Source of the DNA: Diploscapter coronatus
Lineage: Eukaryota; Nematoda; Chromadorea; Rhabditida; Rhabditidae
DNA: 64,000 nt
Reading direction: 5' to 3'
Assembly (NCBI GenBank): GCA_964036155.1
Contig: OZ038422.1
Span: 84,157,201 to 84,221,200, forward strand
Shown here one piece after another: positions 11,438-25,626 of this stretch (position 1 is its first letter; each line of letters starts with the position of its first letter). A model generated the notes under the pieces. That model made no database searches, was not told the origin of the DNA, and saw nothing but the letters and a program-made list of their open reading frames with translations. A program made the translations under genes and the position numbers.

Positions 11438-13244
11438 TCAAAGATTCTTAACCGCCTGCGGCATGGCTCGATTTCTTCGGATGAATGAAATCAAAATGTT
11501 CTGAAGGAAGGTCGGAAGTGTAGCCATCGGTATGTAGAATAAACTGGAGTCCAACCCAACCCAGTATCTGAAATTGAGTTTTAAAATGACCCAAACTAAT
11601 TGGCTTAAGCGGCTACTTGGCAGCCGTATGAAATCATAACATAAGAAAGATGCGAAATAGTACGGTTAGGCAAGAGAGAGGGAGGGGTATTTCTCGAGTA
11701 TGCTATTTCGCTCATGCCTTGTGTCATGATGTCATGCAGTTTTCAGGTTGCCGTCTAAGTGAAATTACCTGCTTTTCGGATAAACCGATAAAATGGCATG
11801 TTCGTAGGCATCGATGACAGGAGTCAACTCACTTGAGCAATGAGAAAGTCGGGAGAATCGGGAGTGTTTGTCTGAGATTTTTTTTGTTAATTTCCTCATA
11901 GTTTAATTATTTAATTACAATCATCGAAGAATGTTTGCCCATATTCATCTTTGGTTTCTTTATTCAATCTAGCCCAAATCTGAAGTTATCTAATTGAAAG
12001 AAAATGCCTTAAAATATAATTTATTATTTTTAAAAGTTACATTTTAGCTCTGATAATATAACTTTGGAAATCAGTTTAAAACTCTTACATTATCCAAATC
12101 CTTAGTCGCAGTTTGTGTAATATCTGTTGAGAAGAAGCCAGGCTCCAGAATGGAAACTTTCACGTTGAAATCACACAATTCATGACTGAATTATAAAATT
12201 ATTACATTTAACAAAAATTAAAAAAGATAAAAACCGTATAACGTCTCCATATGCTTCGACGGCATGTTTCGAGACACAATATGGGCCTACTGTAGGTCTA
12301 GGAGTTCTTCCTGATACAGAGGCAATAATTACGACTCTTAAGTTGCTTATAATTCAATTAATTAATTTTGAAAATAATTATTTACCGTCCCCTCTGCTTC
12401 TTGACGAATTTCTTCATGGCTTGAATGAACCGAATCACGCCGAAGGTGTTTACTTGCATCGTCTGAAATCACTGCTCTTCATTTTTAATCAGAGATAAAA
12501 TTGAATTTTTTTATTCCGAAAAAAAAACTGAAAATCAACTTCTATTCACGCTCATTTTATCTAAACTATTTCTTACATTAATATAATCGTCCGCATTCAG
12601 CCAATCATCAGGTCCTGTGGCTCCTAAAATTCCTGCGTTAGCTACGGCTGCCCAGATTCCTGAAATATAGATCCTTAAAATACAAGCTCCTCATCTTTTA
12701 TTTTAAATTTTAGATTATACGATATCCCTTAATTTTTAGGACCTTTATTTCCCGTCTCTTTCGCGACAAAATCTTTGAATTTCTCGACTGAATCATTCTT
12801 GCTGACATCCAAATTGTATGTCTTCAGAAGTAAAGAGTGTTTGGAGGCCTTCTTCAAGTTTTCTGCTCCCTAAATTCAATCATTCATTCATCCCGGGAGA
12901 TTCCAGATTCATCGAACTTTTTCAGTATAGCAACCAGCAATAACGGGAAGTCCGAGTGAAACTAATCTCAGAGCTAGGAGATAGCCAAATCCTGAAATTC
13001 GCCAATTAATCTACTTTTTGAAAATTTATAACATAAAAAATTAATGAAGAAATGATCACATGAAAATTACCCGTATCACATCCAGATATGACGGAAGTTT
13101 TCCCGGTTAAGTCACTGATTCGAAGACTCCACAAGTATTTTCGGACTGAATTTCATCACAACTCTATTTAATCTCAAGGAATATACCTGCAAAGATAGTT
13201 CCACAAACAATTACAACCCAAACAAATATTGCGCACAGCACCAT
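11438..13244 (-). CDS. Short-chain dehydrogenase, retinol dehydrogenase / 17-beta-HSD6-like
   Basis: Starts at ATG 13244 with a hydrophobic N-terminal anchor (MVLCAIFVWVVIVCGTIFA) and runs through about nine small exons to TGA at 11438-11440. In order it shows the Rossmann cofactor motif ISGCDTGFGYLLALRLVSLG, the NAG motif in AAVANAGILGATG, the catalytic Ser in IASVSG and the YxxxK pair in PYCVSKHAVEAYG. SILEPGFF follows, then a C-terminal region including IWARLNKETKDEYG and a tail with YWVGLDSSLFYIP. Cofactor and catalytic residues are intact, so an active NAD(P)-dependent oxidoreductase of the SDR9C/DHS class is expected, probably membrane-associated. The substrate cannot be read from the sequence. 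No clear trans-splice acceptor lies directly upstream of the ATG. Confidence 0.9.
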
Positions 13245-14749
13245 TTTGGAGCTCCTCGACTTCCAGACTCATTTCGATCTTATCTTTACCTTTCATGTTT
13301 TGCTTACAATGTCCTCTTTAATTGCCTATAAAATCTAATGTAATTGATAACTATTTCTGCCATGCAATTATGCAATTCACGATATTCTTTGCATCAGTAT
13401 TTTTCAATTTTTTTTTGATCTGGACAATCAACTTTAAAGTTTATAATAAGCGAAGAAGAAGACTGAATGCATATTTAAAAAAAAAATCAAGAAAATATCC
13501 CATGCTTTACATATAATAATTAAACTCATAATAGTTTTTCATTCTAAAAATCCTAATCATATTATGAATTATCATTTTTACGAAATTTTTCAAGTTACAA
13601 GCTGATCTTCATTTCTGTATTTGTTGATCCTGAAAATCTAATCCTCAAGCCTGGATATACAAAACGGATTATAATTTCTCTCTAAAGTTTCCATACCAAA
13701 GTGGGGAATGTCTATTTAAACTTAGTGTGTCTGTTTGACTTCTCCTCGTCTCGTCTCTTTCGAATCGACAGACTAACTGACTTGACAGTGCAGCTGCAGC
13801 TCTGTTCACTCGGGGGTTTGTTTGCAATTCGCTAAAACTTCCATTCTCCAATTTGTATCGAGTCATTTTGGTGATTTGGATTATTTGGATGAAATCTTCA
13901 TGTTATCTAAATTAAATTTAGTTTTTTTTCCAAATGATCGATAATTTCATTATTCTTAGTTTTTCTGTAGATATTTTGGTCTTTTCCTTAACTTTATTTC
14001 AGCATTTTAAATTAAAAAAGAACTTATTTTGACATCTAAAACTTCGTTATGGACTAATCTTCATACTGTATGAAGATAAAAAATTTATTTTTACAAGTTT
14101 GCGCTAAAAATATCCTTCGTATTGCCATTTTAGTAGTCGGCATGCTTCAATTATCATGAGTCTCAGCAGGGCGCTTCCATTCACTTCGGAATCTCGCTGA
14201 ACTCTCGGCATTTTTATCGTTTCCTCCTCTCTTCCCTTGCTTTCCCTCTATTTTCATCTTCAGCTTTTCAATTGCTTCAGAGGGTCATTTAGTGTGTTGT
14301 CTTTTCACATTTCCAAGTGCTATTTTGCAGAGAAAACATTCGTTTCTGCTGACTTCTAAATGTAAAATATTCCAATGTTTTTTTTTCTCAAAATCCATCT
14401 CCTTTTTACTAAATAAATGATATTTTTAGTAGGAACTCTAAATTCTATCCTTTCGGATTGTCTATCCGTTTTTTTTTCCTTTCTCGCCTTTCTTCCCCTG
14501 ACGCCTCCTCTCTTTGCATTTGTTAGTCACTGGTCACTCCCACTTCCCTTCTTTTCTTACTACTATAATTCATGCCTAGTTCAGCTTCATTTTATTGGCA
14601 TTCGGAATGTGCTGAACTCGTCAGGTACTTCATTTAAATGATTAAATTTAGAATTTTACATATAATAAAAATCAATAATATAAAATAAAAAATAAAAAAA
14701 AAAACAAAAACACTTTCAGCCCGAGTTAAAAAATATTTCAGATGACCAA
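13245..14749. other. Divergent intergenic region
   Basis: Spacer between the SDR (-) and the membrane adaptor (+). Pyrimidine-rich blocks at about 13680-13830 and 14150-14300, and a CT-rich stretch near 14460-14560, stand out from the AT-rich background; candidate promoter sequence. No gene supported. Confidence 0.4.
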
Positions 14750-17700
14750 ATGCCCTTGCTGAACCCGTTGTATGGCTCGATCGATTCCGCCTCTGCGTCC
14801 CTTTCCGTTCCGGTTTCCGACTCGGGAGGAGTCATTTCCGTCCTTTTCACCGTTTGCACAGTCATTTCCATGGCCTCGATATTGGCGATGTGCACTTGCT
14901 GCAGGAAAAACCCGAAAAATCGGTATTTTTCAAAATTATAATAGCTTTCTCGTTGAAACTGGGTAAAATTTCCGATAATCGGAGATTTTAAACTAAGTTG
15001 AAATATTTCAGAGAAGAAGAAGACGGCGCATACGGTGTGATTCCGACTACAGTGACAACGGCTTCATCCGGCGATAATGCTCATTCAACGACAGGGGTTG
15101 CTTTTCGATCGCTCACCAAAATTGCTCGACTCCAAGACCGACATTCGCACTCGCAGCAGCATTCCAAAGATGTGAGTCTTTTTTTTTTTTTTTTTTTAAA
15201 TATTTATTTAAAATTGTTTTCTCCCTTTTGAAAAGTTCATAACTATTTACCTGCACTATTTCCCTAAATCGTGCATGAACTTTCCAAATTTATGATGTAT
15301 GGACTGTGATGATTCCAAAGCAATATTGATTTTCCGGTTTAGAAACCAAAAAGCACCAAATCAACCCGAGCCTCTGCACCCGATAGAGCTCTGCCGCAAC
15401 TTCCTGCCGATTTGTATAGTGGTTGGTTTTTCTAAACCTTTTCATATCAATCATTAAAAAGTTCTAATTTTATGAAAAGCGACGCAAAAATTGACCTTTT
15501 TTATGAAGCTGCTACTTTCTTCGTGTTTTCATGAATCTTCTGAAAAGTAGTCAGTTAAGAAATTATTTTTATGGAGAAGAAAACAATCAACTTTTTCAAG
15601 AAAAAACCCTCTTTCGGGATCACGAAAAGTGTATATTCCGTTACCGATTTCGAATGTTTCCAAGTTCACATCTTCCATATTTCTGTTCTTCTCTGAAATT
15701 TATTTGAACAATTTGTCAGCGATCGACAAAACGCGTCGTTCGAATCTGGACGACATTGAATATGCGGACGAAGCATCCAACCCCATGTACGAGTGCATCG
15801 ATGTCGATAACGATTCTATGATCGATCCTTTGTATTCAAAGGTGAAGACTTATTCAAATTCATTTCTTGATCTTTAATTTCTTCAAATATACTTTTATCG
15901 CTCTTGAGATTTTTCAATATTTCACACAGAAAAATAACTTCTAAAAATGACTTATGATATCGAATATTGAACAAATACATTCATTCTTTTCGAAAATTCC
16001 ATGTTTCCTCGATTTTTCTTTTATATTTTTTATTGTTCAGGTCGGGCCGACAGCTCGACACGGGGAGCGAAAATACGACTACCCGGTCTTCGCTGGGAAA
16101 CATGAGAATCGGCCCGCGAACGGTCGGCTTCCGATGCCGTCGACCTCGGATCGGAACGTCAATCCCGCGTCCGAGGATCCGTTCTATCAAAGCGCCTCGC
16201 AGATTTATGGGCCTGCCAGCGAGGATCCTTATAGGTTGGCTTCTTTTCAATTTTTCTTCTTATCTAATCCTTATTCCTATCAACGTTTCTTTCAAAGTTG
16301 GTAAGTTTCCCGAATCTTTTCTTGGAAAGTTCGCCATTCTTCTATTGTTTTGGTCAAATTAAGTGAAAATTCGTGTATCGAAAAATAACGAGAAAAGGTG
16401 AGAGACACAGGAAATTGCGCATCACACCCTCTTCCATTGTCCCCCGCTGACTCGCCTTTCTCTGCGCTCTAGCCTTCTTTTTTGCGCCGCATAGTCGTAA
16501 CGCGCATTTCTCGCAAGGTGCACTTTAACACACGAATTGTCACTTCATTTGACCGACACAATATTTGGTAGCTATTATTTACCTCCTAGAATTTGATAAT
16601 TTTCTGAAAAAGATCAAAGTTATTTTGGAATTAATTAGATGCTACCCCTTATTACGCCTACCTTTGCAATTTTCCATGTCGGATTTGCCGAGAAATCGGA
16701 TAAAAAGACAAGTTCGTTTCGCGCATCGACCTTCGATAATCAGCTGGTAAAATGAGTGCAAAAATTGTCGAGTGAATTAGAAATTCACAACGTCTTCATT
16801 TTTGCATATTTTCTTGTCGTCTTTTTCACAACATAGCTGCACAGAATAATCACTCAATTTGCCTTAGAGAAGTTCAATTTTATGCATTTTCCGCACATTT
16901 TCATTGCTGTAGAAATAAAAAATTTTGACGATTCGTAAAATTGAATGGTTTATTTTCAGCAGTATCAATTCCGACACCCGTGCGGATGCTGGAGATGGCG
17001 ATAGTTGTGATCCTGGATACGCTCGGGTGAAGACGACGGAGGATCCAAAGAAATTAGAGCAGTTAGAAATCACCGAAAGGGAATTAGACAAGCTCTATTC
17101 GAATGTAGGCATTTAAAAATTATTTTTATTTTTTGGAAAAAAACGTTTGTAACCTCTTGCTTGTTCATTTACAAGAAAAATGAATTTTTCACTCAATCAG
17201 CCAAATCGAAATTATCTGTCAAAACCCAATTTGCTATATTTTGAACGCCTTTCTAGGTAAAAATTTCCAGATCCGCCGTTCCACTCGAAATCAAGTCGAC
17301 GATTCTTTGAACGCTTCTCAAGCGCACGTCCCGATCGATGCACTTTCCAATATCCCTGTCGTTCCAACTACTTCTAGTCAGGTAGTTACTTTATGAGTTA
17401 CCGTATTTTTCAATTGAAATCGTTCTTTTATTTATGCCATTATTTCTCTAATGATGAAGTATCGAAAAATACAAGTTCTAGAAACTTCTATTAGGAATAA
17501 TATGGTATCCCTGATCATTTCTTCGGTTTGAGTCTATTTTTCGGAGGATTTTAAATACCGAAACCTTGGATATTAATATTTGCATTCAAACGACCAGCGC
17601 AAAATCATATTTAATTTCGACTATTCCAAAAATATCCAGACTCGTACCAATTTCTCGTTTTCAGATCGACACCCAGTCGATTTCGAGCCGGGAGCCGTCC

Positions 17701-20700
17701 TACCGTTACCTGACCACTCGAGAGAGTGCAGAAGTCGTGCGAGAGCGACTTCGAGAACAAGGACGACTGGCCCCGCCCATTCGAGAACATTACTATAGTA
17801 CGATCGGGAATGGGAACGAGTACGAGACCGTGGATGGAGCTAGCAGCGCTTATGGGGTTGTGCCGAGTAGGCATTTTCCTGATAATAACTTTAAATACGC
17901 AACTTTGAAATTTAGCAACTCGGAAAATAAGCGTTTGTAAAAGGATACAAGATTTCTCATATTCTAATTGCATCTTGTCTATTATTTTGTCAAGTTGCGA
18001 GGTTGCAAAGCTGCAAAATTGCGATTTTTCTGAATACCATCCCTCTTTTCAAGTCCTTCCTTTACGTGGGAGCGAGGGGAGTGAGATGTTGTCATGGTCA
18101 AATGGTTGTGTGTTAGGCCCCTATGCGTGCAATATACTGCCACTTGTTGCATTCTCCCATCGATAAGTGGATGTCACCGCACGCTAGATTGAATCAGAAC
18201 TGGGTGTAATTATTTCCGTCTTTGTTCGAAATATAGCAGAGCCGGAGGGGTAACATTCAGACAAGCACAGCAAATTTGCATATAGTTTTTGAGAGTCACT
18301 TATCTTTTTATTCGATTCGACAAGAATAATTTTAATGCAAAGAAAATCTGCAGAGAAGCGATAAGATTTGCGGAGACAAATCGAGGCCAAAAGAATCTAA
18401 TTACAAGTTTTCAGGCCGACCAGTTGATATCCTGACAGTTTCAACCGGACATGCGAATGAGGGTACCCCGAATGAGTCGTCCGATTTCGTCCCGCCCCCA
18501 CCCACCAGTCCGATTCCAACCCGTCTCGCATCTGCAGCTCTGTCGCCAAATCAGCCGTCAACTTCAAGAGTCGATAATCTGACCTCTACTTATGCGGTCG
18601 TTTCTAAGCCTAAACAGAAGACCACTACTTTCGAGGTGGGAATATTTTTCTGCTGTTTTCAAATAAGTCCTTATTGAGAAAATTCCTTGGATTTTATTTT
18701 CCACTTATGAGATTTAACGAAAGATATAACACATGACGGGGATCAGACGAACTGGCAGTTACTATATGACGAAGATCCTAACTATGAGATGACGAACGGG
18801 TATTTCAAAAAACTGATGGAGTGTCCCTAGTTAAGCCCTCCTGTTCTCCGTCATATAGCTGTCGCCGACAAACCTATTATGGAAATCTAAGCGTACACAG
18901 ACATATTCAATAAAAAATAGTCATTGTCTAGATATTTCTTGAACGTTATTATCTTATAATTTATGTATGATACTAAGGATTTCAATTTTCAGGTAGTCCC
19001 GATGCGTCCCGCTGCCGAGTTGCCCTCGGTCCATTCTCCATTCCGACCGGCAAACGGTCCTCTAATGAGCACATCCATGAACGAGACGCTGCTCGGGAAA
19101 AGGACTGTCGAGGAGAAGGAAGTCATCGTCGAGAAGAGGAACAGCTATATTTCGACGTAGGATTTAAACCGAAAAAAAATCGAAAATTAGCACTTTCTAA
19201 AAATGAGCGCATTCAATTAAAAATATCAAAAATTATGATTATGATTTTTTCTAAGTATTTTTAAACTTTAATTATAAAAGTACTACACTTTCTTTCAGTT
19301 GTTAAGTTCGCTCTTTTTCTTAGTAGAATAATATTTTCACTTCCAGACCATCCCAACAAGCTCCATTCAACCAAACCCAAAACATTATGAATCGAAGTTT
19401 CGATGGAATTTGTAAGACTTTTTCAAATTTTCCCTCAAATTTCAATAGTTTCAGTAGCCTCAGCAAACCGAGCCAATTCACTTCATCAAAATGGGGCGTC
19501 TTCATCTTCGAACCCAGGCTCAGAACAACGTGTTTATCCCGTGGAAATCAAGCGACAGAGTCATTCCAATTTATGGCCGACCGGAAATGAAAATGGTATG
19601 AAATCTTCCTCCTTTTATAATAGAATATTTTATTTTGAGTGTCTTTTTTTCGAAAAATTAGCATATTTTCCATAAATGTTTACACACTTTCAGGCTCCCG
19701 TCCTCTGCAACCTTCTTCTTCTGCTGAATTTCAGCAATTTCCACATTTTTCTGTAAGTTATTTTTATTTTTTAATAACGAGTTTCAGTCGGAGTTAAATT
19801 TATAATCATTCGCTTGTAAGTCCCGTCTTGAAACACATCATCAACCCGTTATTTTTTCTTTACATTTTTGCGAAAATCCGAGTGCCATCGCACTACCATT
19901 ACACTATCGATGCATTTCATCTCCTTTTCAGAGTCAGCATACGAATGGACGAAGGGATCATTCGGGCCGAGTTGAGACGCATTTCAGCAGTAGTTCCATT
20001 CCGAATGAACTCCAGAATCATTACAGTAACCTTTTCCTTAACTTTCTTATCATTTTATCAGCTTTTGTTCAATTTAACTCATTTTGTACTCCCTATCAGA
20101 AACTTTTGCCTGGAAAGTTAATGAAATTCACAAGAAGGCGTTTGTATTTTCGAATTTCAGGCTCAGATTCCTTGAACAGACGAAACGAAAATCGATCAGC
20201 CCTGCCGGTTTTGAAGAATCACTCAGAAGTGAAGAACTTGACGGAGAGAGTCAAGCAGCGAAGGAAGGAGAGTTTGGAACGAGAGGAAATAGCTGGAACT
20301 TCTAGGCATAGCTTCTTTATTCATATGATATATTTTTAAATCCTAAAATTTAAAGCCAAAATTTTATTCGATATTTATGCTCAATGTTTCGAAGTTTTTC
20401 CAATATCTTTTTCAGATCCGATATGGTCAATGATATGATCTCCTCGACTACGAGTTCTCGCGATTTATCGAATGAAAGAAAGAAAAATGGCACCAGGCAT
20501 TGGAAGGAGGAAACTGAGGGTATTTTCTTATTTAAAAATATTTTTTTCGGAATTCTATTTTTTCAGCCGAAAAAATCGAGCGCCTCGGGACAATTTACAC
20601 GGCGAACGATTATGTGAGCACAATCGATATGGGCACGGAGAGACCCTGGCCTTTCGGTGGGATTTTTTTTTTTTTAATTTAATCCCGAATTTTAGATTTA

Positions 20701-21907
20701 TTTGAAATTAGGTGGACTTTCTATTTGTTTTTTTAAATTTCAAATTTCATAGACATTCATTCATTATTTACTTTGTTTACACAGCCGTGTAATTAATCCT
20801 GCTGGGATTCCTGGAATAGCTTGTGTTGATCGATTTTAATAGAATTTTAGTAGAAAAATTGAGATTTAAAGAAAAAATATTCAAATTTCAGGAGCCTCTT
20901 CTCAATCTGGAAGTAAGACTTCAAGGGGAAGGAATCGAAGATCAGGAGAAATGACCGAATTGGGCCAGCCTGGAGAAGATTTGGAAGAACGGACCAGGGA
21001 TGCCCAATTCTACAGGACCAATGATAATAATAATGCCAAGAAAACGTCACAGGTTCGTTTTATCAAAACTGGGTATTGAATGCTGTGTGGGGACTTATTA
21101 GGGAATTAGCATAAATCGGTGATAAACATCTTTGAAAGTTATTTATCAGAAGTTTAAAATGATGGTGTTAGTAGAAGGTGGGAATATAGATAATTAGCAT
21201 CAACTTCTGACAAAATATCATTCATGCGATTTTTATTTGAGGCTTAGAATTACGGTTTTATCTGTAGAAGGGGAGCTTTCATCCCATATTGTGTTGATGT
21301 TTGGTTAGTTATGCATTCTGAATGATTCTAGATCTGATGAATGGGATGATGATTATTCGACTTATCAGCTCAACAAAAATGATATGGATCTCGACTTCAC
21401 GCCTGCAGCTTTTAAACCCCATATATTGGTTCATCTATTCATTATTTATCTTCACTTATATGTTTCAGCCTTAGAAAGTATCGACCTCTTTCAATATGTA
21501 TGATTCTCACTTTCGTCATAGTTTCATTTGCGAGCATTTTCACTTTGATTTCGATGGGTCTCTGTTCATCAAATATTGTGCATATTTCAGTCTTTTGCAT
21601 TTCAAATGATCGTATTTTGTAAATTGCATCTATTCTTCCTAAAATATCGATGAGTTTCGCAAATAAGCTCTTATTTTCTGTTATTTAGCAGCGCTCCACA
21701 ATCTCCTCGATCCTGGCCTGGGATTTGAGTGAGGATGAAATGTACCGCACCCCCAGACAAGTCAAGGGCCGGCCTCGAATGATTCAAGGGTCAAATGAGT
21801 GTGTGGGGACCTGCTTCTGTCACGGCCCGTCCCCTAGAGCGGTCGTTATCGGAGCCAACAAACAACAAATGAGCCAGATTAGATTCGGACAACCTCTGGA
21901 CGATTGA
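14750..21907 (+). CDS. Single-pass membrane protein with many SH2-type tyrosine motifs (881 aa)
   Basis: Nineteen exons join in a single frame: 14750-14922, 15012-15171, 15343-15421, 15720-15841, 16041-16234, 16960-17104, 17271-17381, 17665-17866, 18415-18635, 18993-19156, 19347-19411, 19455-19595, 19694-19752, 19932-20025, 20161-20305, 20416-20519, 20567-20656, 20892-21052 and 21692-21907. The sum is 2646 nt. The N-terminus is short and has no signal peptide. One hydrophobic segment (about 26-48) is followed at once by CTCC and basic residues, a likely palmitoylated anchor. The remainder is polar and presumably cytoplasmic, with YGVI (Y65), YADE (Y152), YECI (Y161), YSKV (Y176), YARV (Y263), YSNI, YGVV and YAVV, plus proline-rich patches. 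The layout is that of LAT/PAG/LAX scaffold adaptors. Homology is not claimed; I do not recognise the family. The intron starting at 20306 has a GC donor. An acceptor lies 8 nt before the ATG. Confidence 0.75.
16352..16555. mobile_element. Short element with ~27-bp inverted ends
   Basis: The ends GGTCAAATTAAGTGAAAATT and the reverse complement of the right end, GGTCAAATGAAGTGACAATT, both continue to CGTGT. The interior is GC-richer than the surrounding intron (16235-16959 of the adaptor gene). The 204-bp size and the absence of a frame indicate a MITE. Confidence 0.7.
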
Positions 21908-23142
21908 ATTTATATGGCATGTAATATTTATCAAACGAATAATCGATAAGTGATGGAAAAAGTCCGCTCCACTACTAAGTATTGCTATTTCCTATCATTT
22001 GGGCAGATTTTCAGATCAGCACATTTGTGCTTTTTTATCGAGCTTCTTGCATTTACAGATGAATGACAGACACAGACGATTGTATTTAGAGACGGATAGG
22101 AAGGGTAGGGAATGTAGGAAAAGCGGAAAATAGTAGGAAGCTGTTGGCAAATACAGCCGTCTGTGTCTGCCATTCGTATGTAAATATAGGGAGCAGTTTT
22201 ATCGAGTTTTAAGATAAAAATCAATAGATAAAATCGTTTAAGACCCAATACTAGACTAAAAACTCGATTTGTAAAATTGTGGGGTCATCGAATGTTTTCT
22301 TATCGAAAAATCAAATATTGTGCGTGCCTCTGTTCGCTTCATAAGTACGACCTGTGTGATAGCTATTTCCCTATTCTATCAAATTATCAAATCAAAAGTT
22401 CTTCATCGAATATCCAAATATTCTCTTTCGATCTCTTCACTTGACATTTGTGGTACGCTTCATTTTATAGGATTTCTTGATTTTTAAAAATTAAAAAAAT
22501 TGCTATTTACAAATGACGCTGAAAAGTAAGATATATCTAAAATTGTTAACGTCATTTGTTAATTGCTTTGTAAATCGAAATAATAGCATAAGAAGGGTAT
22601 TATTACTATTAATTTATTCAGATTTAAAATCAATTCAATTTTAAAGTGTGAATGAATATAATAAAGCATATAAGGGCAAGTGAAATGGATGGAGTAGAAC
22701 TCGTAACCGAAAGAGAATTCATTCATCATGGGAATTGTTGAGACCTTGCAATAAAACCATTTAAAAATGATAACAAAGATAACAATTCAGTGATATGTGA
22801 AAGAAGCAGTAAATGCAAGAATCATCAATAAAAGCGCACCTATTATGAACGAACTAAAATTCATCAATTAAACAAACTGAAAGATTATTAACGTGCACCA
22901 AAATACACGATAAACATTACTAAATTTGATGTATTGACCAATAGTATTGTCAACCAAGATAGTAGGTGTAGGTCAACACATCAGAAAAATTGATAATAGG
23001 GCAGCATGCACATAGGTGTATAATGGTAGCAATGTAACTCTACGACGTTTTCACGATACATTTTAGTAGGTTATTACAATCTTACCGTCATTGCCTTTAA
23101 AAGCGTCGAGAAAATAGCACTTTAAAAGTGAAATTCGAAAAC
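21908..23142. other. Convergent intergenic region
   Basis: Spacer between the adaptor (+) and CDK4/6-like (-) genes. It contains the foldback at 22051-22185 and a smaller inverted repeat near 22501-22585. No gene supported. Confidence 0.5.
22051..22185. repeat. Foldback element with ~36-bp arms
   Basis: The left arm 22051-22088 contains GACAGACACAGACG, and the right arm 22149-22185 contains its complement CGTCTGTGTCTGCC. The arms pair over about 36 bp, with TTTATCGAG words outside both arms and a loop of about 60 nt. Confidence 0.8.
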
Positions 23143-24852
<1,710 letters not shown>

Positions 24853-25626
24853 CTGAATAATAATAATAATAATAATAAAATATCTGAAGAATATCTGACA
24901 AAATGAATTGATCGAACATATTTTGCAATTGGAAAAGGACGAACGAACAGAGGGGCATTAATGCGGAGCCAGAATGGACGAATAAAAGATAAGCACAGGG
25001 AAAATTTGAATGATAAAAAGGAAATATGAAGGGCAGAGCAGAAAGTCGAGCGATTAAATGGTAAAGTGATATCATGGAGTTTCGAACGCCTTCGAAAATA
25101 TCTGAGAAAAGTTAAGTCGAATAATGTTCTGACCCAATTTTCCTAAATTGAACTATGATTCCGAGGTTCAAGGATTTCAATAAATGGTATATATCTGAAA
25201 AAATATAATTGCTGATACTAAATATAACAGAATATTCGATAAGTTAAATATAGACTCCAAAAATGGTAAATAGGCGCAAAAAGTGGTCGCTATATTTGAA
25301 GTGACCTTCAAATGTCGCTCACAAGACGTCTCTGTCTCTGCAAAACTACCCCTCTTTTTGCAATCGGACTGCTTACATTTTAGCGGGCTTTTTCCACTTG
25401 CCACATGTCGATTTTCGGCTGAATATTCGCTTTGGGATTTATTTTTAATCAGCTCCCATCAACTTCAACTTAACTTCAATTCAGCTTCGATCAACTTCAG
25501 GAACTTTCAATTTAACTCTAAAAATACTCTAAATCAACTTCTATAAAGTCGAATCAACTTTAATTAGCTTCACAACCAGTTCCAATCTATTATTTTAGTC
25601 CTCCCAAATTCAAACCTATTTCTAAA
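24853..25626. other. Divergent promoter region with degenerate tandem repeat
   Basis: Spacer between CDK4/6-like (-) and SPRYD7-like (+). It includes an (ATA)n run near 24862-24880, which forms the polypyrimidine/acceptor region on the minus strand, and the TCAACTTCAA-type repeats at about 25450-25575. The CDK start exon may lie here. Confidence 0.45.
25450..25575 (+). repeat. Degenerate tandem repeats of TCAACTTCAA type
   Basis: At least five near-copies of ATCAACTTCA / TTCAACTTAA / CGATCAACTTCAGG / AATCAACTTC occur within about 125 bp, just upstream of the SPRYD7-like gene. Could be a regulatory array or simple degenerate repeat. Confidence 0.5.

Noticed and set aside
18711..18890. Possible element with repeated ATGACG words in a scaffold intron
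   Set aside because: The inverted matches are short and interrupted; no clear ends or target duplication.
19141..19160. TAG at 19158 as the end of the scaffold gene
   Set aside because: A GT donor (CGAC|GTAGGA) lies just before it, and nine further exons continue in the same frame to 21907.
21985..22248. 87-codon minus-strand frame with Cys-rich middle
   Set aside because: Overlaps the foldback at 22051-22185; the repeated VCVCH / DTDGCICQ look comes from the two arms.
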